A DNA stretch of 64,000 bases, taken from the NCBI RefSeq assembly GCF_000151315.2, contig NW_011887295.1, positions 1,894,496 through 1,958,495 of the forward strand, written 5' to 3'. Under the pieces are notes generated by a model. It made no database searches. It was not told the DNA's origin and saw nothing but the letters and a program-made list of their open reading frames with translations. This document shows positions 52,721 to 63,811 of this stretch, in pieces. The DNA comes from Capsaspora owczarzaki ATCC 30864 (Eukaryota; Opisthokonta; Filasterea). Each line of letters opens with the position of its first letter. Within the stretch, counting starts at the first letter, position 1. The translations under genes and the position numbers were made by a program.

Positions 52721-54397
52721 CTATCGACTCGATTTTGCAGCATTCGCAGCCTTGAACGAGCTAGACGACGCGGTAGAACTAGCGCCTATGGTTGTTGCCG
52801 AGGTAGAGGCCAGCGAGTTGTGCCCCCGTTGTGGTGGAGGGAGCATTTGCGACGAAGACACAAACGCGTTCGACCGCAGCATGGAGGCTGGCATGGATGG
52901 ATGCATGTGCTGCGCGGCAATCATGACGCTCTTTTGCATCAAATTCTGTTGGTGATACGTGTGCATCTCCTTGAAGACATCAGCCTTCATTTGTTGCACG
53001 CTCTCAGTCATGCGCTGGGCACGCGCGGCAACCGAACGCAGTTGTTCGTTCTCGGCCGCAAGTTCGGCGCTGCGCTGCCGCAAACTGTCGAGCTCTTTGA
53101 TGAGCTCTTGTGTGACATTATTGGACGGGTTGTTGGTGGAGGGCGCCGACTTGCCTGGCAAAAAGTTGTTGCTGGTCAATGTCGGCGTCGTGGATTGTGC
53201 AGCAGCCGATGGAATGACCGCCGCAGCGACTGCCGATAAGATGCTGCTCGGGGTGATGGAAGAAGGCGACGCGGCGGAGGCTGGGGCGGCGGAGACGCCT
53301 GGTCCTGGCACCGCTGCGGCTCGCGCGTCGACACCTCGCGCGTCGACACGGACACCAGGAGATCGTCGATGATCAACAAGCATGAAGGACTCTGCAGGTA
53401 GAACCGTGCCGGAAAACTTTTGGGCCATGGCTGGTCTTACCTCCTGAGGCTCCTGCCCGATGGCCTTGGCGACGGTGGCCGCAATTTGCATTGGCGTGGG
53501 GAAGCGTTTGAAGATATTGTCCATGCGCGACATCAAGTCCTTGAACATGTGCTCCTCGATATCGTCGTCCCCATCGTCCGGAGATGCTGGAACGATGGTG
53601 GGTGGGAGCACGGGCGGAGGCAGGATCATGGCCGATGGTGGCAAAATGGGGTGGGATTGCTTTCGAGGCGTCAAATCTTCGGGGCGTTGTCCGGGCTGCC
53701 GAGGCTCTGGCGTCCTTGTAGCAGCCGCAATTGCGGCTGTCTGGTTGGCAGCAACGTCGCCTGGGTGCCACACAGGTTCCTCGAGCTCTGGTGGCAACTT
53801 TACACCCAGCAGCTGAGTTCTGAGCCGCTCACGCAAATCCATCACGGCGGCTTCGTGCTCGAGCAACATTTTCCGAACCGTCTCCTGCACGACTTGACGT
53901 TCCGGCGCACCGATGGCCAATTTCGCATTCGTTAGCCGCGCATGGTTGTTGTCGCCATGGCGAGTCAAAGTTGTAGAAGAGGCAGGAGGAGGAGAAGCTT
54001 GGTGTTGGGTCTGCTGGAATACTGACGGGGACGGTTGCGGCCGAGCGCTCGCAGCCAGCAGCCCGGTCGCCAGATTGTCCTGGATTCTTGCATGCGAGGC
54101 GCCATCAGCATGATCTGTCATTCCAACTGAGCCAATGGAGCTGGGTGCGGCGGCGGCGGCGGTTGGTGCCTTGGTCGTCGTCCCGGTCATCGTTCTTGGG
54201 TAGGACTGCGTATTGCATTGCGCTTCGGCCATGGTCGGCCGTCGCGTCTCGAGCGCCTGGCTCATCCACAGCAGCTCGCTCGCCCGTGCATGGAGCTCCA
54301 GTGCGCGCACATAGTCGCCCTGTGCCCGCGCGTGGGTCGCTGCTCCTCGGAATCGCGCCGCGCGCTGCATCAACGACTCGTTCTGCCGCTCACGCAT
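52721..54397 (-). CDS. NRBF2/Atg38-like protein (MIT-type helix pair plus coiled coil)
   Basis: Candidate autophagy-specific subunit of the PI3-kinase (VPS34) complex. Single exon, 558 residues from ATG 54397; the reading frame stays open upstream but without an ATG. The N-terminal helices (LMQRAARFRGAATHARAQGDYVRALELHARASELLWMSQALE) fit an MIT domain, the same start as NRBF2. A long P/S/T/A-rich region follows. It contains helical pieces: ERQVVQETVRKMLLEHEAAVMDLRERL; and HMFKDLMSRMDNIFKRFPTPMQIAATVAKAIG. A short coiled coil near the end (ELIKELDSLRQRSAELAAENEQLRSV) matches the NRBF2 coiled coil in character and relative place. Family assignment rests on architecture plus the MIT start; a different MIT protein is possible. 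Confidence 0.55.
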   Translation of the reverse strand: MRERQNESLMQRAARFRGAATHARAQGDYVRALELHARASELLWMSQALETRRPTMAEAQCNTQSYPRTMTGTTTKAPTAAAAAPSSIGSVGMTDHADGASHARIQDNLATGLLAASARPQPSPSVFQQTQHQASPPPASSTTLTRHGDNNHARLTNAKLAIGAPERQVVQETVRKMLLEHEAAVMDLRERLRTQLLGVKLPPELEEPVWHPGDVAANQTAAIAAATRTPEPRQPGQRPEDLTPRKQSHPILPPSAMILPPPVLPPTIVPASPDDGDDDIEEHMFKDLMSRMDNIFKRFPTPMQIAATVAKAIGQEPQEVRPAMAQKFSGTVLPAESFMLVDHRRSPGVRVDARGVDARAAAVPGPGVSAAPASAASPSSITPSSILSAVAAAVIPSAAAQSTTPTLTSNNFLPGKSAPSTNNPSNNVTQELIKELDSLRQRSAELAAENEQLRSVAARAQRMTESVQQMKADVFKEMHTYHQQNLMQKSVMIAAQHMHPSMPASMLRSNAFVSSSQMLPPPQRGHNSLASTSATTIGASSTASSSSFKAANAAKSSR

Positions 54398-55193
54398 TTT
54401 GGCTTTGCTGTCTGTCGCTCTGGCGCTTTGACCTCGTTCAAACACTCGTTCAAACAGTCACGCGGCACTCGTTGGTATGTTGAATGTTTTGTTTTTCTGG
54501 TTTGTTTGATTGGAGAGTGTATGACGAGGGAAATTCGTTGGAACAGCACAATAACTTGACTTTTACAAGGTAAAATCAAGCAAAACGACGACTGCATATG
54601 CTGAGCAATGGGCATGTGGATGAAGCGGAAGCAAAAAAAACAATGCAAGATGAAGGGCAGAGGTGGATGACTGAACAAGACGGTGAGCTTTCGGAGGAAA
54701 CGCTTTCATGTTCATCCACTCGCTCGCGCGCGCTTCTGAAACTGTAGAGGAGCCCAGGTCGGAGCCCCATGACAGTATTGGGACAAACTCTTCTTGCGAA
54801 CAACACCAAGGCTGTCAGCCAAAAAGCAAACGCTCGCAACCAACGCTCGAACGTTTAGCGTTTTAGTTTGCTTCTTGTTTTGGCGCGACCAAAGCTGAAC
54901 CACCAAAGCAATGCAAACACCTCCCTGTCATCGAATAAACCAATATGCACTCTATTAGAGTGCCATGAGCGGACGACCGTGGCACTCAAAATTAAAGTTG
55001 TCGTCGTCGAGCAACGAGAGGCGTTTGTTCCGGCTCACAAACACAAGAAGCGTTCCCGACTAGCGTTCGCCTCCCAGTATAAACCAGAGCAACGGCCCAC
55101 CAGTTTTGGACCTCAGTCCTCATTTCGCTTTCCTTCCAACATTCCAACAGTTCTTTGAGCTTGCTGTGTGACTGCTCCGGCAACCGTGAAACC
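54398..55193. promoter_or_regulatory. Divergent spacer between NRBF2-like and 55194 genes
   Basis: About 800 bases with two promoters. A TATAAA box is listed separately. The rest has no exon I can support. Confidence 0.45.
55078..55083 (+). promoter_or_regulatory. TATA box
   Basis: TATAAA 111 bases upstream of the ATG at 55194, in a context (CCCAGTATAAACC) and at a distance that suit a core promoter with a short 5' UTR. Confidence 0.45.
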
Positions 55194-56426
55194 ATGACTG
55201 CTTGCTTCCAAAACACGTACTACCCGACCATTTCCACGCTGCCCAACACTCAGCTGGTCACCGAGCGCGTATCGGATGCGCAAATCCAGTTCAAGGCTGT
55301 TGGCGGTCCGGGAAACAAGGGTCGCATTGTTTGGGGCACGGCCGCCAACAGCGAACGGGCCTACATTGAGATGAACTTTGAGGGCGAGCCGGCCGACCAC
55401 ACGACGTCTGGCATTCATTTCTACACCGGCGACGTGTGGGGCGGACCCGTCAAGAACGCCATGTCCATCACCAGTTGGTACGACGTGGTCCACCGCGGCT
55501 GGACATATTTGGGCTATGCGGACATCTACACTTCGTTTCCGCAAAAGGAGTTTATCTGGACTGGCACGCTCCCCGGATATGTCAACACGGTGCAGTTTGT
55601 GGCAACGCTCGACGACACTTGGTATGATCCGAGTCTTGTCGTTCGCTTCGGCGGTTTGTACACCTCGGCGACCGACGGCTACGCCAAGACGATGCTGCGA
55701 GACAATTCGTCAGAGTACTGGATTGCGTTTGTCCGAAAGGATGGGCCGTACTGGAATCTGTACGTCTGCACCGGTCCTAGCGCGACTGACGCCGTTGGCA
55801 TGCCGTACTCGGTGGTACTCACCTTTGCGAGGTGGCTCCCCACAATCGATGAGGCCAAGCCTCGTGCCTACATTCCCGTGCCCCCCAACCAAGGTATCAA
55901 CAAGCGTCCTCAGACCGACAAGCCAAAGGAAGACGAGTGGACGCTTGCTGAGCAGGCTGCAGATTTTGGTCTCGATGCCCTGACGTTGTCGAATCAGACT
56001 CCGCACCACCGCAGCCATGAGGTTGAACGCACCCAGAGCGTTCCTGGACATGCCTCTCTGGGTGGCACCACTTCTGCTGCTGCTGCTGCTGCCGGTGTCC
56101 AGGCAACAACTGCCACCACTCCTGCTGCCGGACTTTCGACCTCTTCTTCGCCTTTTGCACCTGCGGCGGCATCGGCTGCGGCACCGGCAGCACCGGCGGC
56201 ATCGGCCTCATTGCCTCCTGCTCCTCAAGTTGCGTCCGCCGGCATGCATTCTTCTCCTCCTGTTCGCTCGGAAGCGGCCAACCGCAGTCGCCAAGACCAG
56301 CCTTCCATCACCGAACATCAGCTCATCGTCCCCACTGATCGACAGGGTCGCGCGGGCAGATACTACGGTGCGGAGGACCCTCTTGCCGTTGTCTCTTCTT
56401 CCCTTGGCCAAGGCACGCCCAAATGA
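55194..56426 (+). CDS. Unrecognised protein with aromatic-rich globular domain and disordered tail
   Basis: Single exon, 410 residues; I recognise no family. Residues 1 to about 225 look like a compact beta-rich domain with many W, Y and F: GRIVWGTAANSERAYIEMNFEG, GIHFYTGDVWGGPVKNAMS, WYDVVHRGWTYLGYADIY, WTGTLPGYVNTVQFVATLDDTWYDPSLVVRFGGLY and YWIAFVRKDGPYWNLYVCTG. There is no signal peptide. A linker (PVPPNQGINKRPQTDKPKEDEWTLAEQAADFGLDAL) is followed by 130 residues of A/S/P-rich tail. The closing stretch (TDRQGRAGRYYGAEDPL) may be a short binding motif. A TATA box lies upstream. The single long frame, GC-rich codon use and sensible start make it a real gene. Confidence 0.75.
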   Translation: MTACFQNTYYPTISTLPNTQLVTERVSDAQIQFKAVGGPGNKGRIVWGTAANSERAYIEMNFEGEPADHTTSGIHFYTGDVWGGPVKNAMSITSWYDVVHRGWTYLGYADIYTSFPQKEFIWTGTLPGYVNTVQFVATLDDTWYDPSLVVRFGGLYTSATDGYAKTMLRDNSSEYWIAFVRKDGPYWNLYVCTGPSATDAVGMPYSVVLTFARWLPTIDEAKPRAYIPVPPNQGINKRPQTDKPKEDEWTLAEQAADFGLDALTLSNQTPHHRSHEVERTQSVPGHASLGGTTSAAAAAAGVQATTATTPAAGLSTSSSPFAPAAASAAAPAAPAASASLPPAPQVASAGMHSSPPVRSEAANRSRQDQPSITEHQLIVPTDRQGRAGRYYGAEDPLAVVSSSLGQGTPK

Positions 56427-56789
56427 AAGGAAGCGCTGCAGCGCTTTTTGTGATCTCGACCGAGGCAGTTGTACAAAAGAGTCGTTTTGTGTGTTGCTTG
56501 TGCCTTGATCGTGCCTTGATCGTGTCTTGACTGTGACTTGTTCGTGCTCTGATTGTGGCTTTTGATTGTGGCGTTGATCCGAGCCGTACTTTGGCACTTG
56601 TGAAAGCTGAAAAAACAAAATATATTGTGTAGATGTCTTACTCGACGTTCAAGCTTGACCGCCCATTTCTTGAGCTTGTTTTGAGCTTGCGTGAGTAGGA
56701 ATCGACAACTCTCCAGTGACAACACTTACTTAGATACTTTGTCCAGTCCATATTTGTCTTCGTTCTTTGTTGTTGTTTCGTTCCCCACA
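56427..56789 (+). other. Spacer between the 55194 gene and SPIN90
   Basis: About 360 bases. Holds a degenerate TTGATCGTG/TTGACTGTG-type repeat at about 56500-56575 in the presumed 3' UTR. No coding signal. Confidence 0.5.
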
Positions 56790-59254
56790 ATGCAACTCGT
56801 CCTCGCTCTGAAAGACAGCGCGCCGGCCGCACAGCTCGCGCCGGGCTTTGTCACCTTCCGGAAGAACGATCTGATGGCCGTGATTGGCGAGATTCCCGCT
56901 GGCGCGACTGGTACGCAGCAACCTTTTTTGAATAGGGGTTCCGCAGTATCTCAGCGCCTGAGGGTCCTCAGCGATCATTCATTCAACGTACATGTTTCCA
57001 TACTTTGCTTTGAATAGGTTCTACAGCATTGACAGTGCGCACAGTGCTCGGCCAGACTGGCCAGATTCTCATGCAAGACGTTCGAGTGCACGACGTAAGG
57101 CAGGACGGTTGTTTTGTTTTTGTATGGGATTGCATTGGAGTTCCGAAAGGCGACCACTTTCCCCGTCCCTTTGACGCTTGCCTCGTCACTCACTGAAATA
57201 ATGTAATCACCATTGGAACGCCTCCCTTGTTGTTGTTGTGCTGCCCACTGAGCGCAGCCGAGCCAGGACGCGGAGGACGACGACGACGATGCCGCTCCAC
57301 CGATGCTCGAGCCTGTCGCTCGCCCAAGTGCATCCAACCTCGCCGTTGCTGCAGTCCCTGTGGCTCCTGCACGCTCGCCCAAGCCACAAGCTGCATCCGA
57401 GGCAGCCGCAGAAGGTACGGGGCACAAACACCCCCCTCTTTTGTCCTGCCTTTATCCCAGCTCACTCTATCACTTCCACCTCGCGTCATCCGTTCTGAAA
57501 ATTCCTCCGCAGAGGTCGTCATTCACAAGAATCTCATCCATTTGGTGCGCGCACACACGGGTCTGAGCTTTGAAAAGTCTCGAACGGCCGTCGAGGCGGT
57601 TTTGTTCTACCTGCAGAACGCCGACGCTTCGCTCGCTGGACCGCTCACCGCTGCTGTCAAGTTGCCCTCCGACTTGCGTCCGAATACCCGGGACCAGGAC
57701 CGCCTGTCCAGCATTTTTGCAGCACTCCTGGCTGCCAAGAACGACTCTCAGCAGCGCAACTGGCGTTCCCACGACGATGCGAGCGATCTTGCCGAGAACT
57801 TGACAGAGATGACGAGCATCCTCATGGGTAGGTGACGCACTTGTTTTGTGTAGAGTCAGATTACTGTCTGTGTGTGCGTGGGGATGACTTGTGCTGCTAA
57901 GCGATCAATCTAACGCTTGCTCTTCTCGCATCACAGACACGGATCCCGACCTCGCCCGTGCTATGCTCTCGCAGGACGACTACGAGATCGTTCATGGTCT
58001 CGTGGACTATTACATGATGGAGACGCGCACGCCTCTTCGCATTCTTGTCCTCAAGAGCCTCGCCGTCATGATCAAGGCTCACGAGCGCGTGGTTTCCATT
58101 TTGCTGTCTTCGCTGCTGCCCAAAGAGCTGGCACGTGATATTCTCGCCGAGACAATTCCTGGTAAGGACCGGGAGGCCGACGAGTTTGGTTTTGTTGTTT
58201 CGTGTCGATTGATGAACTAAACATTTGTATTTCCCTAACCCCTCCCCCGCTTCTCGCGCTTCCCCTTGATGCAGAAATCGAGTGGCTCTTGCAAGCTGTG
58301 AAAGTCTGCACGATGGTGTATTCGACCGGCGAGCAGTGTCCCATTGCCAATTACGGTGAGACGACGAATGCAGCGAAATTTGGTTTGCAAGCGTGATGGA
58401 AGTCTATGGTTCTCGAGCTCACTTTTTCGTCGCGGATTGCAGATTTCTGGAACATTGAGTTCATCCTGCACATTGTCAACAAGATCGAAAACGGCGCACA
58501 TCTCGGCTTTACGGAAGAGATGGTTGATAGCCTGATTGCGTTGCTCGTAAGTTCATTTTCGACTTTGGCCCCCGGCACACACACACATTCTCGCGTCCTT
58601 CTTGTCTGTGATTGCAATACCTCACCAACCCGTTCAACCATTGGCTATCGCCAGCTGAGCTTCAATCTGCACTTCTCGATCGATTCGCCCTCCCTCTCCG
58701 CTCCTCACCGTGACAATATTGTCATGAAGGCTCTGGAGCAGCAGTCCTCTGCCGCCTGTCTTGGCGAGCGCGTTCTGTACATGTTCAACCGCAATGGTAC
58801 GAAAGATGCGCGACCAATTGGTTCAAATGTGCCGCTGAAACTGCGATTTGACCGTTTCCCTTCTTTCTTATTTTTGTGTTTTGTTGTCTTGTTGTCTTCT
58901 TTTGAACCGGTTCCTTCGCTGTTCAAGGCAGGGCGCATGCATTCGCTGGAAAAGTTCCTGAAGGACTTGTTCACGGCCAATTTCTTCTACAGCAACGATT
59001 TGAATGTGCTCATGGACATTATCATTCGGCAACTCGAAAACCTCGAGCAGCTCGAGGAGCGTCGGTTTGAATCGCTGGACATTCTCTATCGTCTCATGTT
59101 TGTGACGGATTATTCCTCGACGCGCTACCGAGTGAACGACCTCCGCACCTGCCTCACTCGGCTTGGGCGCGAAGAGGCCAACGGAGACGCTGCGGTGGCC
59201 GCTTTCAGCATTCTTGCCACAAAGTTGCGCGATGTGTTTTGCGGCGAAGAATAG
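56790..59254 (+). CDS. NCKIPSD: SPIN90/NCKIPSD (Ldb17) Arp2/3 regulator
   Basis: Activates Arp2/3 to nucleate linear actin filaments and takes part in endocytosis. Nine exons, joined in phase. The N-terminus (QLVLALKDS, FRKNDLMAVIGEI, LGQTGQILMQDVRV) fits the strands of a degenerate SH3 domain. After a short D/A/P-rich linker comes the armadillo-like leucine-rich domain: VVIHKNLIHLVRAHTGLSFEKSRTAVEAVLFYL, DRLSSIFAALLAAKNDSQQRNW, LTEMTSILMDTDPDLARAML, YYMMETRTPLRILVLKSLAVM, LLSSLLPKELARDI, WLLQAVKVCTMVYSTGEQCPI, FILHIVNKIENG, LSFNLHFSI, DNIVMKALEQQS, HSLEKFLKDLF and NDLNVLMDIIIRQLENL. These match human NCKIPSD along its whole C-terminal half. The long proline-rich middle of the animal protein is reduced to about 50 residues. 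Another actin gene, coronin, lies in the window but is not adjacent. Confidence 0.88.
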
Positions 59255-59655
59255 TCTTGTCAAGTGCTCTCTCGTGCCGGCAACTAAAGTCCTAACTTTC
59301 TGAAATGGTTCGATTAAAAGGTTGACATGTCCACAAAGGCAGCGAACGCAAACAAAAACAACAAGCTGGCAAGGTAGCATAAAAATGTACAAATGCGCTT
59401 GGACAGCATTTTAGAAATTAAACGCGGTGAGAAGCGGCAACCAGGTAAGCAGCGACACTTGAGTCGCGCGGTTGCGTGGAGGACGATCCAGAAAACAGCA
59501 CGCGAGACAGAATGGCCAGAGTTGGATGCGACCCCGCGTTGCCTGATTCCACGTCAGTCGAATTCCTGGTTCCCGCGACTTGATTACGGAGCTGAGAGTA
59601 CAGAGAGAACAGCAACCATTTTGCATACATGGTCACCGAACCCACACTGCGCAAG
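59255..59655. other. Convergent 3' spacer
   Basis: About 400 bases between the stops of SPIN90 and the next minus-strand gene. ATTAAA-like hexamers occur near 59315 and 59413. Nothing else seen. Confidence 0.4.
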
Positions 59656-61603
59656 TTATGACACCACAGCGTGCCAGTTAGTTTGTCGCATTTCATCGTC
59701 CGCCTTCGCCCGCCGCCCCTCGTATCTCCCAAAAAACAAACAACTCAACTTGTTGTGGAGGCCCAGGCCGGAGGCAAAGCGCTTGAGAGTGCGTGTAATG
59801 GCAGCAATCAATCCAAGCTTGACCACTTGGCGGAGCCAGACGCGCATCTTTTCGCGCGGCACCATCACAAGGGCAAGGCGGAGCGGAAAGTCCACCAAAA
59901 ACGAGTTCACAGCGAGAAATCCGACCACAGTGAGCCCGCTATCCATGAGCAAGTCGCGGTTCATTCGACGCATAAACATGGCGTTCAGTGTTTGCTGCTG
60001 CTGCGCCATTGCCGCTCGGTGTTGCTCGAGTTCCGTGCGATACTGACGAGATGAACAATTTGAGGTCAATAAGAACGCCATTCAGACGGTGCCAGGTGAG
60101 CATGAGCAGAACAGTGCAATTAAAAAAAAAAAAAAAAACAACAACAAAAAAAAAAAAAAAACAACAAAACCCCAAACTCCGGTTCAACCGACGTACCTCT
60201 TGAAGAGACGTGTCCAGCATCGTACGCTGCAAACTGAGATCCACCCGAAGACGCTCCGACTCCAAACGACGGGCTTCGACCTCGTCTTCGAGATGATCGA
60301 TCGAGTCATTCATCCGATCGATGGTGTGTGCGTGCTCTCGCACATTGACTTGCAGCTGGGAAATTTGGTGGGCGCCGCGCCGTGCAATACCCTCCAGTTG
60401 CTGCTGCCGCATGAGAGACGCAAAGCTCACAAACGTGTTCAACTTGCTGAGCTTGCCGTGCGCCTCGTTTATTTGCCGTTGCCGCGCAATCTCGGTCATA
60501 ATAAAGGACACCACCGGGCTCCCGGCTGCTCCCTGGAATGCCTCGTCTTTGAGCGCGATCGAGGTGTCTTGCGAGACGGCAACAATTTGTTGCTGCTGGT
60601 GTTGCTGCTGCTGCTGTCGACTGGGCTCGGAAACGGCCGGCAACGCTGGGTGAAGCTGAGCTTGGAGTTGCTCTCGCGCGTCGCGAATGTCGACGGGAGC
60701 TCGCACAAGTTGCTGAACCTTGGCAGAGAGTGAGCGACCGAATGCCAGCAACGGTTCGACATTCAATGTGGACGAGAGGTCGGAGGCATCGAATTGCGGC
60801 GAAGCGTGTCCAAGCCCATGAATGCTCCGGCTCGCTTGCTGCAGAATATCATCCGCTGTGGCACTATTGCTATGACTGGTGGTAGTAGTGGTCGTGGTAG
60901 TCGTAATGCCTGTGCTCGGAAAGAGCTCGACATTGACGCCATTCCGCTGCTGGAGTCGGTTGTGGTGCACCTGCAGCCCTGCCGGCGATGGCCGTCCGTG
61001 CTGCAGCTGATCGTCGCTGTCGTCGTCACTGACTCTGACGCGCACAGAGGCGTCGTAGCCGGACGCGGTCGGCGCAGCGTCCACAAAGCTCGAGTCCGGC
61101 TCGACTTCAAACACGGACGTTGCCAGCAAGCTCGCGCGGTGCTGGCGGTGACGCTGGGCCGATGCGCTCGCGCTCGCGGCGGGCTCAGCAGACAGACGAG
61201 TGCGTCCCAGTGGCGCATTGAGCCCTGGCGTTGCTGTTGCTGTTGTTGTTGTTGCGGGGTCGTCCTGCGGCAGTCGGGGTGATGACGCCGTTTGAAACAG
61301 AGAAACGGTTTCCGCTGGATGATCAGCATCAGTCGGCTGCTGGCGAGGCTTGGACGAGGCGGCGACCCTGGAGCGTCGTGGCGAGGACGACGACGACGAC
61401 GACGCTTGGTGGGAATCATCGCAAAGTTGTGTCGGGCATCGCAGTCCGCGCTCGGTCGAGATGAGCATGGCGGTGGTTGCGTCGTCGGGCTCGTTGCCGG
61501 GGCTGCCCAGCCCAGCAGCGCTGATGATGCCTCCGTTGCTTGCATGCATGCTGTGATCTATTCTATTGCTGCTCATGGTCGAGTTTTCCTTGCTGTGGCG
61601 CAT
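59656..61603 (-). CDS. Unrecognised coiled-coil protein with C-terminal membrane segment
   Basis: I do not recognise the family. Exon 1 (61603 to about 60197; an alternative ATG is at 61576) and exon 2 (about 60042 to 59656) join in phase across an intron with long T-runs on the sense strand. The first 350 residues are S/T/A/Q-rich and disordered. A long coiled coil follows: IMTEIARQRQINEAHGKLSKL, REHAHTIDRMNDSIDHLEDEVEARRLESERLRVDL, YRTELEQHRAAMAQQQQTL. Then comes a conserved-looking hydrophobic end (RDLLMDSGLTVVGFLAVNSFLVDFPLRLALVMVP, then VVKLGLIAAITRTLKRFASG) that could be one or two membrane helices, and a short hydrophilic tail. Topology suggests a tail-anchored organelle protein with a cytosolic coiled coil. 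Confidence 0.72.
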
Positions 61604-63811
61604 TCGTCGGCGAAATCAGAGAGCGGGTTCAATGAAGGGTTTGGCTCGGAAATCGTATTCGCACGGCTGTCAAAGCGAACGAGTCGGGGAAACAAAGCAC
61701 GAGTGAGCTGTGCCATTGACCTACAGCAGTCGATTCGCGAATCGTCAAGTGTGTTGCAATCGTGGAGGGAGAGACCTCCCGAGGTGGTATGGCTGAATTG
61801 CATTTCTCCACCTGCCGAGGCGGGTTGGACAAAGCGCTCCTATTTTTGGTGGTTGACATTTTGGCTCGGTTCTGCGGTTTCAATGTCACTGTACAGGTTG
61901 TTTGGGAGGAGGAGACGGGGGGGCCTTTAGGAGCGGGAGGCGAGCGATGGCAGCGACGAGAGAGCGATAGAATGCAATGCAAAGCGAACGAGTCGTCCAT
62001 CTCGTACGCCCCACACGCTTGAGCTCCATGGAGAGCCGTGCGACTGGTAACAGCGATCGAGAATCCATTTCAACAATGCGCGCTCGTGAACATTTCTTTT
62101 GCCCATTTTCAGACTTTTCGACTTTTCGCACGCGCCAAATTTGGGTTACAGACCGCTTTTCGTTTTTCGGCGAAACTGATTGTATTGCATTCAAAAACCG
62201 CTGCATTGGATGATCATGATCATGATCGCGAGTCCGTGCATATGCTCGCTGACTGCGCTCTTCTGCTGCTCCCTATGCTGTGATGCGTCTGTCGTCCCAT
62301 CGGGCGAAGGGGGGGGGGTCGCTTCGTTGTTTGTTCATCGTGAATGGTGCAAGTTTTCAGTTTTTGGTTTTTTTGGTTTCTTCATTCAGTCTGTTTTTTT
62401 TTTTTTTTTTTGGTGCTTCTCGTCTTGGTGAGTTCTCGCTTTTGTTGACTCGACTAGAACAAGCGCTACAGTTCAGTGCACAGACAGACCCGAGCGACAG
62501 ACCGAGAGCGAGAGAGCGAGTGATCGAACAACCGGAGGGGCGAAGTGAGAGTCAAAAGCGCGATACACGCGTTCGCAGCACCATACTCTTTCATCTCAAC
62601 AATGCAAACGCATGGAACGTGCAACGAAAGCATACAGTCGCACAAAACAGCAAACAACCCCTCCCCCCAATGAAGAAGCAGCGATACCAGGAAAACAACT
62701 CTTTTTGCTGAATGAATCTACAAGGATGGTATGCGAACGAAGGAGTTTGCGCCCAGAAGGCTGACTCAGTCGGCCCCCCGGCAAAGGACCAAGGAAGCAG
62801 CGCAGGCAGTGCGGAAGGCAGTCGTGCTGTGCTGTGCGTTTGGTGATGGGGTTTCGAGGGGTTGCAACGCAAAGCGCTGTGAGCAAACAAGCGTTGCTGG
62901 AGGAAGGGCGTGAGTGTCGAAATTGGGGCCATGTTTGAAAATTTCAAGATGAGTATGAATCGAGTTTTCTTGTGTCGATTGCGACTGCACTCGAGCGAGG
63001 CAAAAGCCGGCAGGCAACCGGCCCTCGCGTGCGCAGCAGGGGCTACATGACAGGGTGCAGCTGACGGAAGCTGCGAGTGGAGGAGGAGAGGTGCAAAGTG
63101 ATGGGCGGCTTGACTGTATGCCAGGGGGGGGGGGTCGAGGGGTCGGGGAGATTGACAAAAACGGGGCGATGCAAGATAAGGTGCAGTTTTGCAGTGCTCC
63201 CATGGGAACTGTGTGAGGTTGCTCGCAAAGCCACAGGAGCAACGGGGACCACTTTACCGGTTGCACTGTCTTTTTTTGTTGTTGAGGTGTACACGCAGTA
63301 CAGTCACTGTGTAGAGGGAGGCGGGCTTCCCTCCACACTGCAGAACTGCAGGGTTACTTGCTTCAGTGCTCATTACCTCGACACACATACTCTGGACGAG
63401 CGAAAGGTTGTTTGGCAGCGCGGTAGTCCCATTGTATTGGGAAAAGCCATTATCAACATGTCTGCTTTTGGGAGCGGAACTGGCGAAATACAAGAAGTCG
63501 TCATGCTAATAGAATAAATCAATACGGAAGAGAGCAACCCTCTGTCGTTAAGGCTCGAGAGCATGTTCAACGCCTCAACAACAACCACCACCACCCCCAA
63601 ACATCGCGTTGCTCGTTTCTTTGAAAACTCACTCAAGCTTGTTTTTTTGTTTTGTTTTTGATTTTGCACAGTTTCATCACTTGCCTCAAATCCTCCTTTT
63701 GCAAATCAAAAACACAAGCCGTCATATCCTCATCACTCCACCAACAAAGCCCTGCGTGACAAGGTCACACTTGACAATCCTCGATCAGGCAAATTTTCAT
63801 CTGCGCACAAG
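61604..63811. other. Long non-coding stretch
   Basis: About 2.2 kb, the longest in the window without a supported gene. Contains a GATCAT run at about 62212-62226, an 18-base T-run (62394-62411) and a GAGCGA-rich purine tract (about 62495-62525). There are also two G-runs (62310-62318 and 63124-63133). Open frames here are short and without family features or splice logic. It could hold a non-coding RNA or remote promoter elements of the secreted-protein gene; I see no direct sign. Confidence 0.5.

Noticed and set aside
54398-54445. Longer start for the NRBF2-like protein
   Set aside because: The upstream start would be GTG; the first ATG is at 54397, and the MIT-type helices begin right after it.
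60089-60733. Plus-strand open frame opposite the coiled-coil membrane-tail gene
   Set aside because: It crosses an intron and poly-A runs of the real minus-strand gene; antisense shadow of a leucine/glutamine-rich exon.
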